A DNA stretch of 64,000 nt from Larix kaempferi (GCA_027924585.1 BSBM01000372.1:7547001-7611000); one strand, 5' to 3'; shown: positions 12,145 to 24,686, counted from the first letter of the stretch. The notes: generated by a model from the sequence alone, not told the origin. Translations and numbers: made by a program.

Positions 12145-12720
12145 GGCAAGCCATATGCACCCCGCAGCAGACTAATTAAGTCTGCTGCAGGGGCCTCTGA
12201 CATACCTGCGAATAGATGGCTCAATCATTACCCTCCCGGCGACTAGTTTCTTTTCCGGCAACGCTGGTCCCATGTTTATCCGCACGCAACTTCAACATCT
12301 TGATGGTCCCATCATCCATGCCCGATGACAGCCCCATACCCCATTCCATATGATGACACATACGGAAAATGCACATACAGTGTGCATTAACGATGTCCTC
12401 TTGGTTTGAATTTTGAATTGAATAACGACGCTAAAAATACAGGAGGCATTCAAATTCGAATTTTGAATTTGTAAGTCCGCCGAACGCACTTTCATCTGAA
12501 AACCCCTGCAAGTTTTCACTCTTAGGTGGGCAGCTGATCTATATGAAATAATATCCACTGGTTTTCATGAATTTGTTCATTGGAGAGAACCTGAAGCTCC
12601 AGAAGGAAACGTACACAATGCTTGCGGGTTCCTTGTATTCTGCCAGTCCATGCACTTTGCCGCGTTCCACAATTGTGCCCGAGTCTGCGTTTCTGTGATT
12701 CCGCCCATCCAAGAATGTCG
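12145..12720 (+). repeat. Left long inverted repeat of segment E
   Basis: Reverse-complement similarity to 25612-26247 runs from the tip through the tip palindrome, 'GATGGCTCAATCATTA', 'CGATGTCCTCTTGGTTTGAA', 'GCACTTTCATCTGAAAAC' and 'CCACTGGTTTTCATGAA' to 'CACAATTGTGCCCGAGTC' near 12,685. Past about 12,720 I cannot follow it. The arms look more diverged from each other (many substitutions and small indels) than the two 11-kb blocks, so the arms are older than the duplication. Confidence 0.8.
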
Positions 12721-13384
12721 AGGGTAAGAGCGGGCGCCTCTTTTCGACAGTATTCACTTACGCACCCACTAAAATTCCCCATACCCGTCCAAACCCCACA
12801 CGCCTGCGCACAAGTAGTTGACGCCATGAAACTATCTGATTAGAATATTCATTGAATTCTGTTTTGACAAACGCTTATAACTTTTCAATGAGGCTGACTA
12901 AATTAAAGAGCTGGGTGACCAATGATGTTCTTTTGTGTACTATTTAAAAATTAATTAAGGTAAACGTGAAATCAGCAAAAAAGTCCTTTTAATTGAAATG
13001 TGTTTTAAATTTCTTTAAAATTGAGTTTAAACTAATTTTATTAAGTTAGACGTGAAGTTACCAAATAGTCTTTTTATTTGAAATGTGTTTTAAATTTCTT
13101 TAAAACGGAGTGTAAATTAATTTGTTTTTATTAGAATATATTTTAAGAAGCAACAATCACATTGTGCCAATACAACATCACTTTCAATTGTAATGGATTA
13201 TAATTGTTTAAATCTTAAATTAAATTAGTGCTTAGATTTATCTTACATCTTGATTATGACAAATCAAATTTTTACTTGAAATTTGTTTTTGAGTGTAAAT
13301 TAATTTTGTTTTATTAGAATATATTTTAAGAAGCAATAATCACTTTGTATCAGTATTTGAATTGCAATGGACTATATTTTTTAA

Positions 13385-13504
13385 TCTTAAATTAAATAAC
13401 TTAGATTTATCTTAAATCAAAAAATCTTAAATTAAATAACTTAGATTTATCTTAAATCAAAAAATCTTAAATTAAATAATTTAGATTTATCTTAAATCTA
13501 GATT
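13385..13504 (+). repeat. 40-bp tandem repeat, three copies
   Basis: Three consecutive units start TCTTAAATTAAATAA at 13385, 13425 and 13465. The first two are identical and the third differs at a few bases. The repeat is AT-only in character and probably arose by replication slippage. Confidence 0.9.
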
Positions 13505-13890
13505 TATGACAAATCAAATATTTTGAGGTGTAAATATTTTTAATATCTTTTCTAAAATTTAAAATTAAGTGCAAATATATTTTCGGAAAGTTTATTTTTT
13601 TTGTTGTGATATGCTTTAAGTGACAACATCTCTCTTGTACTAGGCTCTCAATTATACGGCTGTCATTTATGTTGATACTATGTTTAAATGAACATGTTGT
13701 CGCCATTGAATTAAAAAAGTAAAGAAAGCAAGCTACTCAAAAAAATTAAACAATAATTGAATGATGTAGAAGAGGGTGTTGGTACCATGAAGAAGATGCT
13801 CACCACTATCCATCCAAAGAGCACAATGTTTTTTGGGTGGAAAACTTATTGTCAAAGTCGTGTTTTGAATTTACTACATGCACGACCATC

Positions 13891-14000
13891 CTTATCTCGA
13901 TTTTTTTTGTCTTTCTGTCTATCCAATGAACGATGAGCAAAGTCAACCATTGACCTTGCTCCATGTCCGTTGGATAGAGGGAATCGACAATCGAGATAAG
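13891..14000. repeat. Hairpin-forming inverted repeat (MITE-like)
   Basis: CTTATCTCGA at 13891-13900 is the exact reverse complement of TCGAGATAAG at 13991-14000, and inside it CTATCCAA (13919-13926) pairs with TTGGATAG (13970-13977). The same word GAGATAAG recurs near 14,320. The ~110 bp size and symmetry resemble a small MITE, but no clear target-site duplication is visible. Confidence 0.4.
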
Positions 14001-14689
14001 ATTAGTGTACATGCACTGATAAAAAAATGTGATTTATATTTTGTTAATTGTGAAAGTGGGAGGTTGTAACTTGTTATGATGTTCAAGTATATATATAATA
14101 TTATTAAGTTTGTGCTAGTGTATGTTTCATAAAATTTTGATTCTATCAATTTGTTCTTATGTGATTTTTAACTTTCAAAGAATAAATACTTCTTATTCTT
14201 GTCAATGTGAAAATTTAAATATTTATTTACTAATTATGCCATAAGACGTTTTCTAAGTGGGATCGACTATACAATTTCACTTTTTATTGTAGTGTAAGTC
14301 GTCGATCTATTGACTGACAATTGAGATAAGATAATCCGTCTGATCTATCGTTCTCAACTGAAGCGGTGCAAGATGTATTGTCGAATAATTCAAAGGGAAC
14401 CGCGTTGTCTTTGGTCTAGACCGAGACGAGATAGGCTGTTGGCTCGAGCATTTTCCTTCTGAACCATGTTTATGATCAAATTGAGCATGGCATTCAAAAT
14501 CTCCATCGACCTGGGCCATTTAGATAATCCACGAAAGCTCGGATACACATAATTCTGGATAGAGTGTGCTGATGCAGGCATAGTGGACTATCTACTTGTA
14601 ATATATTGAATGAATTCTCAAGAAAATATTTTCCTCGGAGCATTGCAACAGGAGGAGCAACCCTTACCTTGATCCGTACACGCACAGGT

Positions 14690-15138
14690 GCATGTCGGGG
14701 ACAACAGTTCGATTCAATGAATCGGTATAGTTATGGAAGAAGCATAGTAATAAGCAAAGCAAGAAATACACTACGCACATAAACATACACGCACAGACAA
14801 TATGGAGGAATGCATACTAATCTCTCCTTTATTTTCACTCTGTTACTTCTTGATTATTCCTTCCTATCTCCTTCGTATATTACAATATTTTGCATGCTTA
14901 AATAGAGTGCTGAGAATGCTTGGGTTATCTGCCCGTTACATTCAGTTACAAGAAAAGTTAGACTGGTTTTAGAAGTTCAACTGTTACAGTCGACTCAAAG
15001 ATAGAGAGACAATCTGTCATAGTTCGTCAGTCGCAATTGTCGACGATACATGTCGAAGTTGATGGACTGGTCAAAGTCGTTGAGGTTGTCTAAGTCGATG
15101 TTGGCATTCGACAAAAATTCCAACTGCTGGATGGATCA
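14690..15138 (-). repeat. Probable 3' LTR of a decayed gypsy element (minus strand)
   Basis: Read on the minus strand, a purine run AAGGAAGGAGG (15141-15151) is followed, after two bases, by TGATCCATCCAGCAG. This looks like a polypurine tract plus LTR start. Further along, near 14,900, is a TATA-like 'TCTATTTAAGC'. The RT fossil at 15440-16140 lies upstream on the same strand, as expected. No second LTR or target-site duplication was found, and the far end is a guess. Confidence 0.4.
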
Positions 15139-15439
15139 TACCTCCTTCCTTAAGAAACAATGGTCCCCATTGTTTGCTCATACAGATGAGGAAAGTTGTT
15201 GGTCAGTTCAATAGTAGAGTACCATTTTCCTTGTGCTGGGATCTGTCAAGATTTGGCCACCTGAAACAAGGGAATTGTGTTCATCCTTGTATGGCGTGCT
15301 CATCTTCCCACAATGGTGTCACAAGGAAGAGGCTCCTAAACATCTGGATGGATGTCTTTGGGTCCTACTATCTACAAGTCGTTCTATTACAATAGTGGTG
15401 CATGGTATGGTTGAAATTGTCCAACATGTTCTTCCCATG

Positions 15440-16140
15440 ATCGACTGAAAATTAATATATCGTCGAGGTAGCCAATGACACATTTTTCGATGAAAGGTCG
15501 AAGAATGTTATCCATATACCGCATGAAAGTCGCAGGTGCATTAGTTAAGTTGAAAGGCATGACTAACCATTTAAACAATCCTTCCTTGGTCTTGAAAGAA
15601 ATTTTCCATACATCTGCGGGCTCGATTGGAATCAGATGATATCTCAACTTGAGGTCGAGCTTATTAAAGAATTTAGCACCTTTCAGACAGTTAATGAGAT
15701 CATCTATCTATGGCAGAGGGTATCAATTCTTTACAGAAATTTTGTTGAGGGCCCAGTAGTCGATGCGCATGCGCTAAGTCCTGTCTTGCTTTGGAACAAG
15801 GACGACTGGACTTCCACAAGGAGAGGAGTTGGGTCGGATATGACCTTTGTTGATAAAATAATGAATTTTTCTGTGAATGTATTCATTTTTTATAATGGAT
15901 ATTCTGTAAACAGATGCATTAGGTAATGAGGAACCAGGAGCAAGTTCAATAGAGTGTTTTACCTGACAATGTAGAGGTACTCTGTCTGGCTCTTTGAATA
16001 GGTTCTGGTACTCAGCAAGTATATTGTCGATCTGCTGATTCTTTCGAGAGATGCACTAGTTAGTGAGTTGATTGGTTGCTGTAGTCTTCCTGGAATGTTG
16101 CGGCTTAATCAGGATCAATGCAAACTTCTTGTCACATCTC
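15440..16140 (-). pseudogene. Ty3/gypsy reverse transcriptase fragment, decayed
   Basis: On the minus strand the reading begins near 16,120 with a typical pre-RT stretch ('NILAEYQNLFKEPDRVPLH', 'HSIELAPGSSLP') and continues through 'KGHIRPNSSPCGSPVVLVPK' (stops follow), 'RIDYWALNK', 'KFFNKLDLK', 'WLVMPFNLTNAPATF' and the active-site block 'YLDDILIFSRS' near 15,460. The palm motif DD is retained. Several in-frame stops and the loss of everything beyond RT show it is dead. It is much more diverged than the gypsy at 35053-48512 and is a different lineage. Confidence 0.85.
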
Positions 16141-18720
16141 CGTAAATATTGTTAGTGTTATTTAGAGAAAATAACTTTTTCTATTTTTATCACGTGCCGT
16201 TAACCGAATCAGGCTTTAGTAACATAAAAGACCTCAATTATTTATAATACACTTTCTCGATACTGGTTATTATCCAAGGATGAAACATAATGACATATCA
16301 TACCCATGTGTCGATTCAGTATTGTGACATCCCCAAAGAGCTGAAAACTTAAAATGTTGTTATTGGAATCATTCAACACATTAATTGTAAACATGAATAT
16401 ACTTAAAACACAACATACTTTTCATGATCAATACAAAGATTATCTGTAACTCACGTCTTACCAATCACTTAGTCAAGTATTGATGTAAACGACAGCACCA
16501 TCACAATGTCTTAGGATAATTTATGTAACATACCCCTCAAGACACATGATAAAGATAAGTAAATCCACTTCGATACAAGAAATATAAAGATCTTTATTCT
16601 TACCCTATGTCCATGTTTCCTCATAATAACATATAATCATAATATCAAAGATCACCATCATTACCGTGAACATTGCAGAAATAAATACTAAAGACCATTC
16701 AAGTAACATAATGTATTAACTTATATCACAAGTTTACCTTGAACTTACCCAGGGAACCTTTACCTATTAGGAATAACGTATCTGTGCTTATGTATTATTT
16801 CTATACCAGTTCTCATATTTAATTTCCATGCTATTTAAAGATCTCCACAAACTTAGAATTTAGAATCATCATCCCATTATCCAAACATCAAACAATTGAT
16901 GATTAGATAAACATCAAAATATACTCAGCATCAATAAAGAGATTAGAGATACATACATATAATCTAAAACAACAACATCACCATGATACACATACGAGAG
17001 AACATATTTACATGGTTCACCCATATCCATGGGCTACGTCCACCAAGAGTGCTATTTTATTAATCATCAAACCCAAAGGTTTACACCCTTGAACGGGGCT
17101 ACAATTCTCATTCATCACTTTCTAGCTTCTTAACTCATTGAGAGCATCTTAAGTCTATTTGTTACTTACAGAAAATCTCATCTCTGTATTTATATTCCGA
17201 TATAAATCAAGTCCTATTAGTATGGGGTCCATCCCACTCCTAGTCACAATAAATCATAACATCCCCGTATATAATCACACAACTCACTCCACTTAGTTTG
17301 CAACATATATCTATAAAAAGTATATATAGACAACTACCTACACCATACTTAACTATAAAAAGTATATGTAAACAACTACCTACACCATACTTAGCATGTA
17401 GCGCATATATATATATATCTCTATATTAAATAGTCAAACTAAAAAAACAATTTATCAAACACTGGGATTCTATAAAACAGAGTCGTATGTTTTCAATCTG
17501 TTTCATTTCCAGCATCTCTACAGAAAATCTACGAACAATTGACAGAAACATGAGCATGCAACAATAATCAACTACGCTTTTGATTCCACATTACGTAACC
17601 ACAGTGGATGACAGCATACAGGAATGGTCCACTACTCTGGCAGCATAGGTAAGTATTTGACAGGTAAAAACAATTGTTTCAACTATGATAAAGGGCATTT
17701 GGTCAACATAGCGAAACTCGTCCTCCACGACAGCCTAAATTATTACCATACATTCATAGCATAATGAGGCCTACGATTCAATATCGTAATGCATAGAAAA
17801 CTAGCATAAATCAGACAGAGGTCAGAACTACTGTCTCGGGAATCATTTTTTCAGAGGTAATAATGCAACCCACATAAAATTCTAACATGTGAGTTCAGGG
17901 GTCGGCTACCCCGGTCGTCCCTTTCTTCAACATAAAACACAGCATGAAGGTATCGGCATACCCATCAAAAATATACAGAGCATAAAACAAAACATAGATC
18001 AGACTTTCATCTCTTGGAATCAAGCATTTCTCCAAAAGAAAACAACCAATCCAAGGTACAAAGGCGATTTTCTATTAGCTGCGTTTTTCAACAACACAAC
18101 AGGGTAATATGATTTTCTATCCGACCGATCTAGCATATAAAAGATCTTGAGCATACATTGTCTCATTAAAGGCATGATAAGCCATAAAAGGAATACCCTG
18201 ATTCCTGTAACACGCCTACTGATTTCACTAATATGACACTATGGGTCTACAGGGTTTACAATTAACAAATATTTTCGAGCAGAACATCACGATTCCTGGA
18301 GCCGAAAGGATCTACCAGAAGAAGATCCCAGATCTCCTACGCCTATCTTAAAACTATAGAAGAGAAACTCATACCAGGAAGCAATATTATAATGTATACT
18401 TAAGATTTATAACAACATATCGCTAAGGACTATGGTTCAACTCCAAAGGGGCATCTAAGGGTAAGGATACCGTTAGGATCGGTCCAGTTCTGAGTTAAAA
18501 GTACATGCAACAAAGAGTCAACTCCGATCGAAATGCTTTCATCAATGCTGTGAGTACTGGGAGCCTGAAATTCTGGAAGCTATTGGGTTGTTAACATTTT
18601 TTTATGATGTTCAATGACCTTTGGATTAGTATTGTCGTGATTTGGATTATGTGGGATTCTTTGAGTAGTTAAAACTCATATGAAAATTGATGAATCTCCT
18701 ACTATTAACTCTTACAATTG
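16141..18720 (+). other. LTR-like non-coding region in segment E
   Basis: From 16323 the sequence reads TGTGACATCCCC, a common LTR start of plant gypsy elements. Near 17014-17044 it has 'GGTTCACCC' and 'GGGCTACGTCCAC', also present at 63746-63774 after a similar TGTAACATCTCC start at 63344. I could not find the far end, a polypurine tract or a partner, so this may be a solo or truncated LTR. No coding region is supported. Confidence 0.4.
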
Positions 18721-18770
18721 AGCGAGAGAGAGAGAGGGGGGAGTGGGGGGGGTTAGGGGTAGTGAGAGTG
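18721..18770 (+). other. GA/G-rich tract beside the palindromic array
   Basis: A (GA)n run passes into G-tracts of six, eight and four guanines separated by AGT and TTA. This satisfies the simple four-tract pattern for a possible G-quadruplex on the plus strand. It abuts the TATA-rich palindromic array directly. Confidence 0.6.
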
Positions 18771-18870
18771 TGTATATACCTGTATATACACTGGTGTATA
18801 TACTAGTATATACACTGGTGTATATACTAGTATATACACCAGTGTATATATCGTTATATACACTAGTATT
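18771..18870 (+). repeat. 24-bp palindromic repeat (boundary variant)
   Basis: Four to five units alternate 'TATATACACTGGTGTATATA' (itself a palindrome) with 'CTAG', period 24. It leads directly into the main array, which has a different unit but the same design of alternating self-complementary blocks joined by TATA. Confidence 0.85.
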
Positions 18871-20116
18871 GTATATACGGAAGCTTCCATATATGCGCAT
18901 ATAAGGAAGCTTCCGTATATGCATAGTTTCTGTATATGTGCATATATGAAATCTTCTGTATATGCACAGCTTTCGTATATAAGTTGGGCATATACGAAAG
19001 CTTTTGTATATGCGCAACTTCCGTATATAAGTTGCGCATATACGGAAGCTTCTGTATATATGCGCATATATGGAAGCTTCCGTATATGCGCTGTGCATAT
19101 ACGGAAGCTGCGCATATACGAAAATGTCTGTATATGTGCAGCTTCCGTATATGCACATATAAGGAAGCTGCGCATATACGAAAATGTCTGTATATATGCA
19201 GCTTCCGTATATGCGCATATACGGAAGCTTCTGTATATGTGCATCTTCTATATATGCGCATATACAAAAGCTTACAGATATGGAAACTGCGTATACGCTG
19301 CGCATATACAGAAGCTTTCGTATATATGCAGGGCATATACGGAAGCTGCGCATATACAGAAGCTTCTGTATATGCCTTACAGAAGCTTCCGTATATATGT
19401 AGGGCATATATGGAAGCTGCGCATATACGGAAGCTTTCGTATATGCGCAGCTTCCATATCCGTAAGCGTCCGTATATGTGCATATATAGGTGCTTACGGA
19501 TACGAAAGATGGACATACGTTGCGCATATACGGAAGCTTCTGTATATGCGCAGCTTTCGTATATGTGTTGCACATATACGAAAGCTTCTGTATATGTGCA
19601 GCGTACGTATACGTAAGCTTCCGTATATGCGCATATACGGAAGCTTCCGCAACTTCCGTATATACGCTGCGCATATACGGAAGCTTCTGTATTTGTGCAG
19701 CTTCCGTGTATGTGCATATACAAAAGCTTACGGATACATACGCTGCGCATATACAGAATCTTCTGTATATGCGCAATGCATATACGGAAGTTGCGCATAT
19801 ACAGAAGCTTCCGTATATGCGCAGCTTCCGTATCCGTAAGCGTCCATATATGTGCATATACGGAAGCTACGCATATACAGAAGCTTCCGTATATGCGCAT
19901 ATATAGAAGCTTTCGTAAGCTTCCTTATATGCGCATATATGGAAGCTTCTGTATATGCGCATATACGGAAGCTTACAGATACGGAAGCTATGCATATACG
20001 GAAGCTTCCATATATGCCCAGCTTATATATGGAAGCTTTCGTATGTGCATAGCTTCCGTATCCGTAAGCTTCCATATATGCACATATACGGAAGCTACGC
20101 ATATACGGAGGCTTCC
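18871..20116. repeat. Palindromic minisatellite, block 1
   Basis: About 1.25 kb of variants of a ~26 bp unit made of two palindromes, GGAAGCTTCC and GTATATGCGCATATAC, sharing flanking bases. Some units have the second palindrome extended (GCGCAGC...) or shortened, giving local 26-50 bp phasing. Each unit carries a HindIII-type AAGCTT. Because the consensus has no stop codon in any frame on either strand, long spurious reading frames occur on both strands; they are not genes. Confidence 0.95.
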
Positions 20117-20686
20117 TCCCCCGCGTCCTGGATTTCTGCTTGATCTTGAATTAGCATGTCTTTATGGAACCGGCAGGCTTTCTCAACAACACCTCACATG
20201 AGGTGAATCAACGGGCTGGAGGAGGAGCTGCCTTGCTGCGCAATGCTTTGGGTGTAGACTCTTCTGGTGGGAGGAATCACTGTGACCTCTTCCAACGGTT
20301 CAAAAAACCACGAAAAGTGTAATCCACAGAGAAAAGGGAGACGAGGGAGCCGAGAGCACTAAGCACCTGGAGGACGAGTGCGCCGAGAACGCGAAAGAAG
20401 AAAGCATCGAGGACCTGGAGGACGAGAGCACTGCACACCTTACAGAATAGAGAGCTGATGCCCCAAACTAGTGAAAGCCAAGGGCCAGGATTCAACAAGC
20501 AAAGATCCAACAAGCAACAAGGTTAGGGATGAAGCGGGAGTAGAACCTTTGCGCAGAAGAGCTTTCAGTCGAGCATCAACCGAACTGATGCATCTCTGAA
20601 TGAAATGCAGGTGAACCCCTGTGTTATTGCTAGGATTGCAAGTAATAGTCAAGAATGTGCAGGTACGACGTCGATCATCATAAATC
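20117..20686. other. Non-repeat island interrupting the palindromic array
   Basis: About 570 bp with clearly higher GC than its surroundings separates the two array blocks. Near 20,340-20,435 it contains a short direct repeat with 'CACCTGGAGGACGAG' and 'GGACCTGGAGGACGAGAG'. The array resumes in the same style on the far side. I recognise no protein family on either strand. It could be an insertion into the array or an original spacer. Confidence 0.6.
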
Positions 20687-21314
20687 GTATATGCGCAGCG
20701 CATATACGGAAGCTTCTGTATATGCACTGCGTATGCGTAGCTTCCGTATCTGTCAGCGTCCGTATATGTGCATATACGGAGGCTGCGCATATACAGAAGC
20801 TTCCTTATATGCGCATATACAGAAGCTTCCTTATATGCGCATATACGAAAACTTCCGTATATTCGCATATGCAGAAAAAGCTTCAGTATATAAGCATATA
20901 CAGAAGCTTCCGTATATGCGCATATACGGAAACTTCGCATACGATGCGCATATACGGAAGCTTCCGTATATGCGTTGCGTATGCGAAGTTTCTGTATATG
21001 CGCATAAATGGAAGCTGTTCATATATAGAAGCTTCCGTATATGCGCAGCGCATATATGGAAGCTGCGCATATATGGAAGCTTCCGTATATGCGCAACTTC
21101 CATATATGCGCATATACAGAATCTGCGCATATACGGAAGTATACAGAAGCTTGCGCAACTTCCGTATATGCGCATATACAGAATATGCGCATATACAGAA
21201 GTTGTGCAAGCTTCCGTATATGCGCATATACAGAATCTGCGCATATACGGAAGCTGTACATATACGGAAGCTTCTGCATATGCACAGCTTCCATATCCAT
21301 AAGCTTTCGTATAT
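20687..21314. repeat. Palindromic minisatellite, block 2
   Basis: The same alternating GGAAGCTTCC and GTATATGCGCATATAC units as block 1, with more variants (for example units missing the AAGCTT block, 'CAGAATCTGCGCATATA'). It ends abruptly near 21,314 in ordinary AT-rich DNA. The long open frames on both strands are artefacts of the stop-free unit. Confidence 0.95.
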
Positions 21315-24300
21315 CATGAGATGTACATAGTATGAACTAAGGCATTCAACTTCTAACGATTTATATCTTTCACAATTGGTGATACACTACTTGGTGCTTA
21401 TTGTTTGTTGTCTACATATGTCTAAGATGACCCGTTGAATAAGGAAAAGGGTAGGGTTTAGGCCTCTGTGAAATGGAAGAGGATGGTGATGTTTACAAAT
21501 TTAGGGGAAAATGTGAAATTGTTGTAGTTTGAGGAAAAAATGAAGTTGTTGAGAACAATGAATATTGGTTGTAATTGATGGGGAAGGAATGGGGGGTGGA
21601 GAGTTATGGCATGGTGGAGCATCACTTCTATGAATATATTGATGATGTGAAGGGTGCATGTGATTATATCCTATCTTTCACAACCAAGGCTTGATGGTAT
21701 AGAGGATAGGATGGGTTTTCGAGGTAACCTAAACCATGTTATGTATAAGATGCCATAAAAAATTGAATCAATATGTGCGGCACGACGCAAAGAATCGATG
21801 GTGAAGGTGGAGACATACACGGCATTGATGTGAATGACTAAAACAACATATATATCTTACATGCCTTTCTACTGGTGTGCCATGTCAATAGAAAAATGCA
21901 TGTCTTCTGGAGCAAAACTCTTGTTCGAGTGCTACATGAATCTAAAGGACCCTATCAATATTTGTTTCAAACTTAGAGTCTCTAATTGTGCAAACTTCTT
22001 CCTATAGATCATGTGGGTTAGTGGTGGAATGTATTTAGATTATGATCACATTCTTTCAAGTTCAAAACTTTTTCTCCATGTTGATTCTAATTTACATATT
22101 TTCCATAAATATTTATGCTAAGACCTTGAACCTTTTGTGTCAATGAACAAAAACATTTTAGAGTTTTGAAGGGCAAGTGATTGAGTTCACTCCAAAAGAT
22201 ATAGAGATGAGGTTTATGTTATCTTTCAAGGTTACTCCAAAGTACTCACACCATGTTTGAGTGTGCTTCATGATTTTTGGTGTACATTGTGTATGATCAA
22301 CCCTTGGATGTTTGTGATAAATTTTAACATTGGATATGTCTTACTCAGTAGTTGCTTTACCTCAATTGGGTGCGTGCATGACATTCTTCCTTATGGCATT
22401 GGAGATATTCAAACAAATTGGTGACATTCTATATGTTGGCCACATGGAGGAGGTTGCTTGCTTGGAAAATTCCTTGCATTGGAGGAGTGTTTGTCACTCA
22501 GGAGGAGGGATTTGAGCCCTAGACAACATGGGGTAGCTTGATGGAGGCTAGAGTTGGCTTTGGGATGCCTGGTTTGCAACAATTTTTATGCAGGGGTAGT
22601 AGACCCAATGGATTACATGGATTAAAAGGTTCATTGGAGTGAATAGAGGCTTATAGGAGTGTGGACACATCTCATGGAGAACCCTATCATTTGAAGCCTT
22701 GATTTTGGATGGCATCACCTTGGAGCTTGGCATGTGTACCCTCAGAGTGTAGCACTCCACCTGTGTGAACTACATGTGTCCTTGTAGGTTGCTTGTAAGG
22801 GAATAGCCCACATATGTATTGTTGGCCTCCCTTACCTCTAATATATATAAAGGAAGGAGATAGTCCTTTCATCATCATCATTTTACTCCTCTCTTTGTAC
22901 TTATCTTCTTGGATTGAGACACCAAGGCTCATGGGGAAACCCTAGGAGAAGTTATCAAATGGAAAGTTGATGTCTTTGTTGGAAGCTTGCTCTTGTGAGA
23001 TACTTGGGTTTACTCTTCTGAAGAAGATATTGTAGATAATCTAATGATCATTCTTGTCACTTGTGTTAGAGATAAGACTAGGAGTGTACTAATATTTCTC
23101 TCTCTCTTCGTTCTTCATTTGTACTTTATTTCTCAGCTTGGAGTGGCTAGGGTTTCTTAGATCTTCTTAAAGCATGGAGACTTGGGAATTAAGGTTTTGA
23201 GATGAAAATCTAGGTTGTACTCGTTAAGGAAAATAAGAAGAGGAGATGTATTTCCTTGAAGTACATGGTTGTGTGATGTTAGTTTGTTGGATCTCCTAGG
23301 TGTGAGCTAGTGTTTTCATTGTTTTCCCTAGATAGGGTTTTGGAGAGTAAAAGGGTTGTACTTAAATCCTTGGGATAAAACTATGATATGTGCATGAACT
23401 TCATATGTGTGTGTGTGTGTGTGTGTGTAGTTTTTTGTTGTACAATACTTGTGTATTTTCATATTTGATTTTCAACTATCTATTTCTTCATGATTTTGTA
23501 ATTTCCAACACTTGTGTGTCTTGTTGATTTGACATAAGTTAAGGTTACAATTGTTAAGTGATTTAACATTTATATTGAAGAATATAGGGCATATTTGTTG
23601 TTGTATGTACACTTGTCATAAGTGGTTTTCAATCTGTTTTGATGCATGATAAGATTTCCCTAAAGCATTGAAACTTATGCGCACACTTTGATATATTTCT
23701 CTTGAATTGTCTAGTGAATTGGAGTTATTAAGAACTGAAATATTGGCCAATGTTGTTTTTGTTTAATTTATATTTAATAACATTCCCGAGGAAGTTAGGA
23801 GGTAAAATTTCTACAGTATCCACTTTGTGAAATTTTTAGGAGACCAACAATCTATTCATGATGATAGAAACTAATTTGTTGAGGTTCTAATGTAATCACA
23901 TATTGCAAAGTTTGTACAAAAAAACATAAATGTTTAAACTAGCAACTATGCTAAAATAAACTAACTAGAATGTGAACTCAAAAACACCAACATGTCATAG
24001 CCTTGATGACAATGGAATATGTAACTTTCTCTCCCAAATCATGCACATGTTTGGTGCACTATAATTTACGTGAATACACATGAATTTGATGCCATGTGAA
24101 TATTAGCTTTAGCAAGTGTGCACATAAGACCTTGAATGTGTGCACACATATACTAAAAGAATATGTTTAATAACTATAATAGTGTATTAAATCCCTCATA
24201 AAGATGAAACCTTGGGTAAAATATTCATAATTGTCACCATGTTTTTTTAGCATTTTTTCTATTCCCATTTTTAAGTTGTGAGGTTTGATAACCCTTTTAA

Positions 24301-24686
24301 ATTAAAATGAAAAAAAAATAACATATCCAACTAAACTAAAAAGTGGAAAGACTTTGTCAATAAAATGTTGTAGGCAAAACTTATATTTAATCTTATGGTT
24401 TTAATAGGTGTAAATGTTTGTTGTATTTCCTTTGAAGTTTAATAACCCTTGTAAATTAGAAAACGTTGACCCGGCATTTATTAAAAATACATGCCCCTTA
24501 TTACTAAAATTATATAAGATTAAAAAAACTAAGATAACCCAATTCCATTCAATATTTTCATCGCTAAAAAATTTGCCGCTTAAATTTTTGAGCATCCTCA
24601 ATGAAACTGTTCTGGTCTTTCAGGGATTCATATTTACTAAATGCGATTACCATTTTATTCATCACTATAAATAGAATAATGAAAAG
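21315..24686. other. Segment E interior, no gene recognised
   Basis: I see no coding region. Around 22,836-22,856 a 'CTAATATATATAAAGGAAGG' TATA-like box is followed by CT-rich leader-like sequence. With the words around 22,880-22,950, it resembles the promoter and transcribed start of an LTR, but no partner was found. A (TG)n microsatellite is listed separately. Confidence 0.45.
23406..23428 (+). repeat. (TG)n microsatellite
   Basis: Uninterrupted TG dinucleotides over about 23 bp. Confidence 0.95.

Larger units (their letters stand above)
12721..14689. other. AT-rich interior of segment E, small repeats only
   Basis: No coding region is supported. Around 12,960-13,380 two ~90 bp and two ~185 bp degenerate direct repeats can be seen (recurring 'GAAATGTGTTTTAAATTTC' and 'TTAGAATATATTTTAAGAAG'). 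A short 40-bp tandem array and a hairpin-forming inverted repeat are listed separately. About 14,300-14,690 has higher GC and looks like internal retroelement sequence on the minus strand, but I cannot assign a domain. Confidence 0.5.

Noticed and set aside
12292-12843. Overlapping open frames on both strands in the left arm of segment E
   Set aside because: They fall within a terminal inverted repeat, are not preserved in the right arm, and have no recognisable motif.
18771-21314. CRISPR-like array
   Set aside because: Repeats are contiguous palindromes without unique spacers, in a plant nuclear context with no cas genes.
18712-21330. Several long open reading frames (up to about 380 codons) on both strands
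   Set aside because: They are artefacts of the palindromic 26-bp unit, which lacks stop codons in all six frames. The translations are low-complexity permutations of one another, and the frames overlap antisense.
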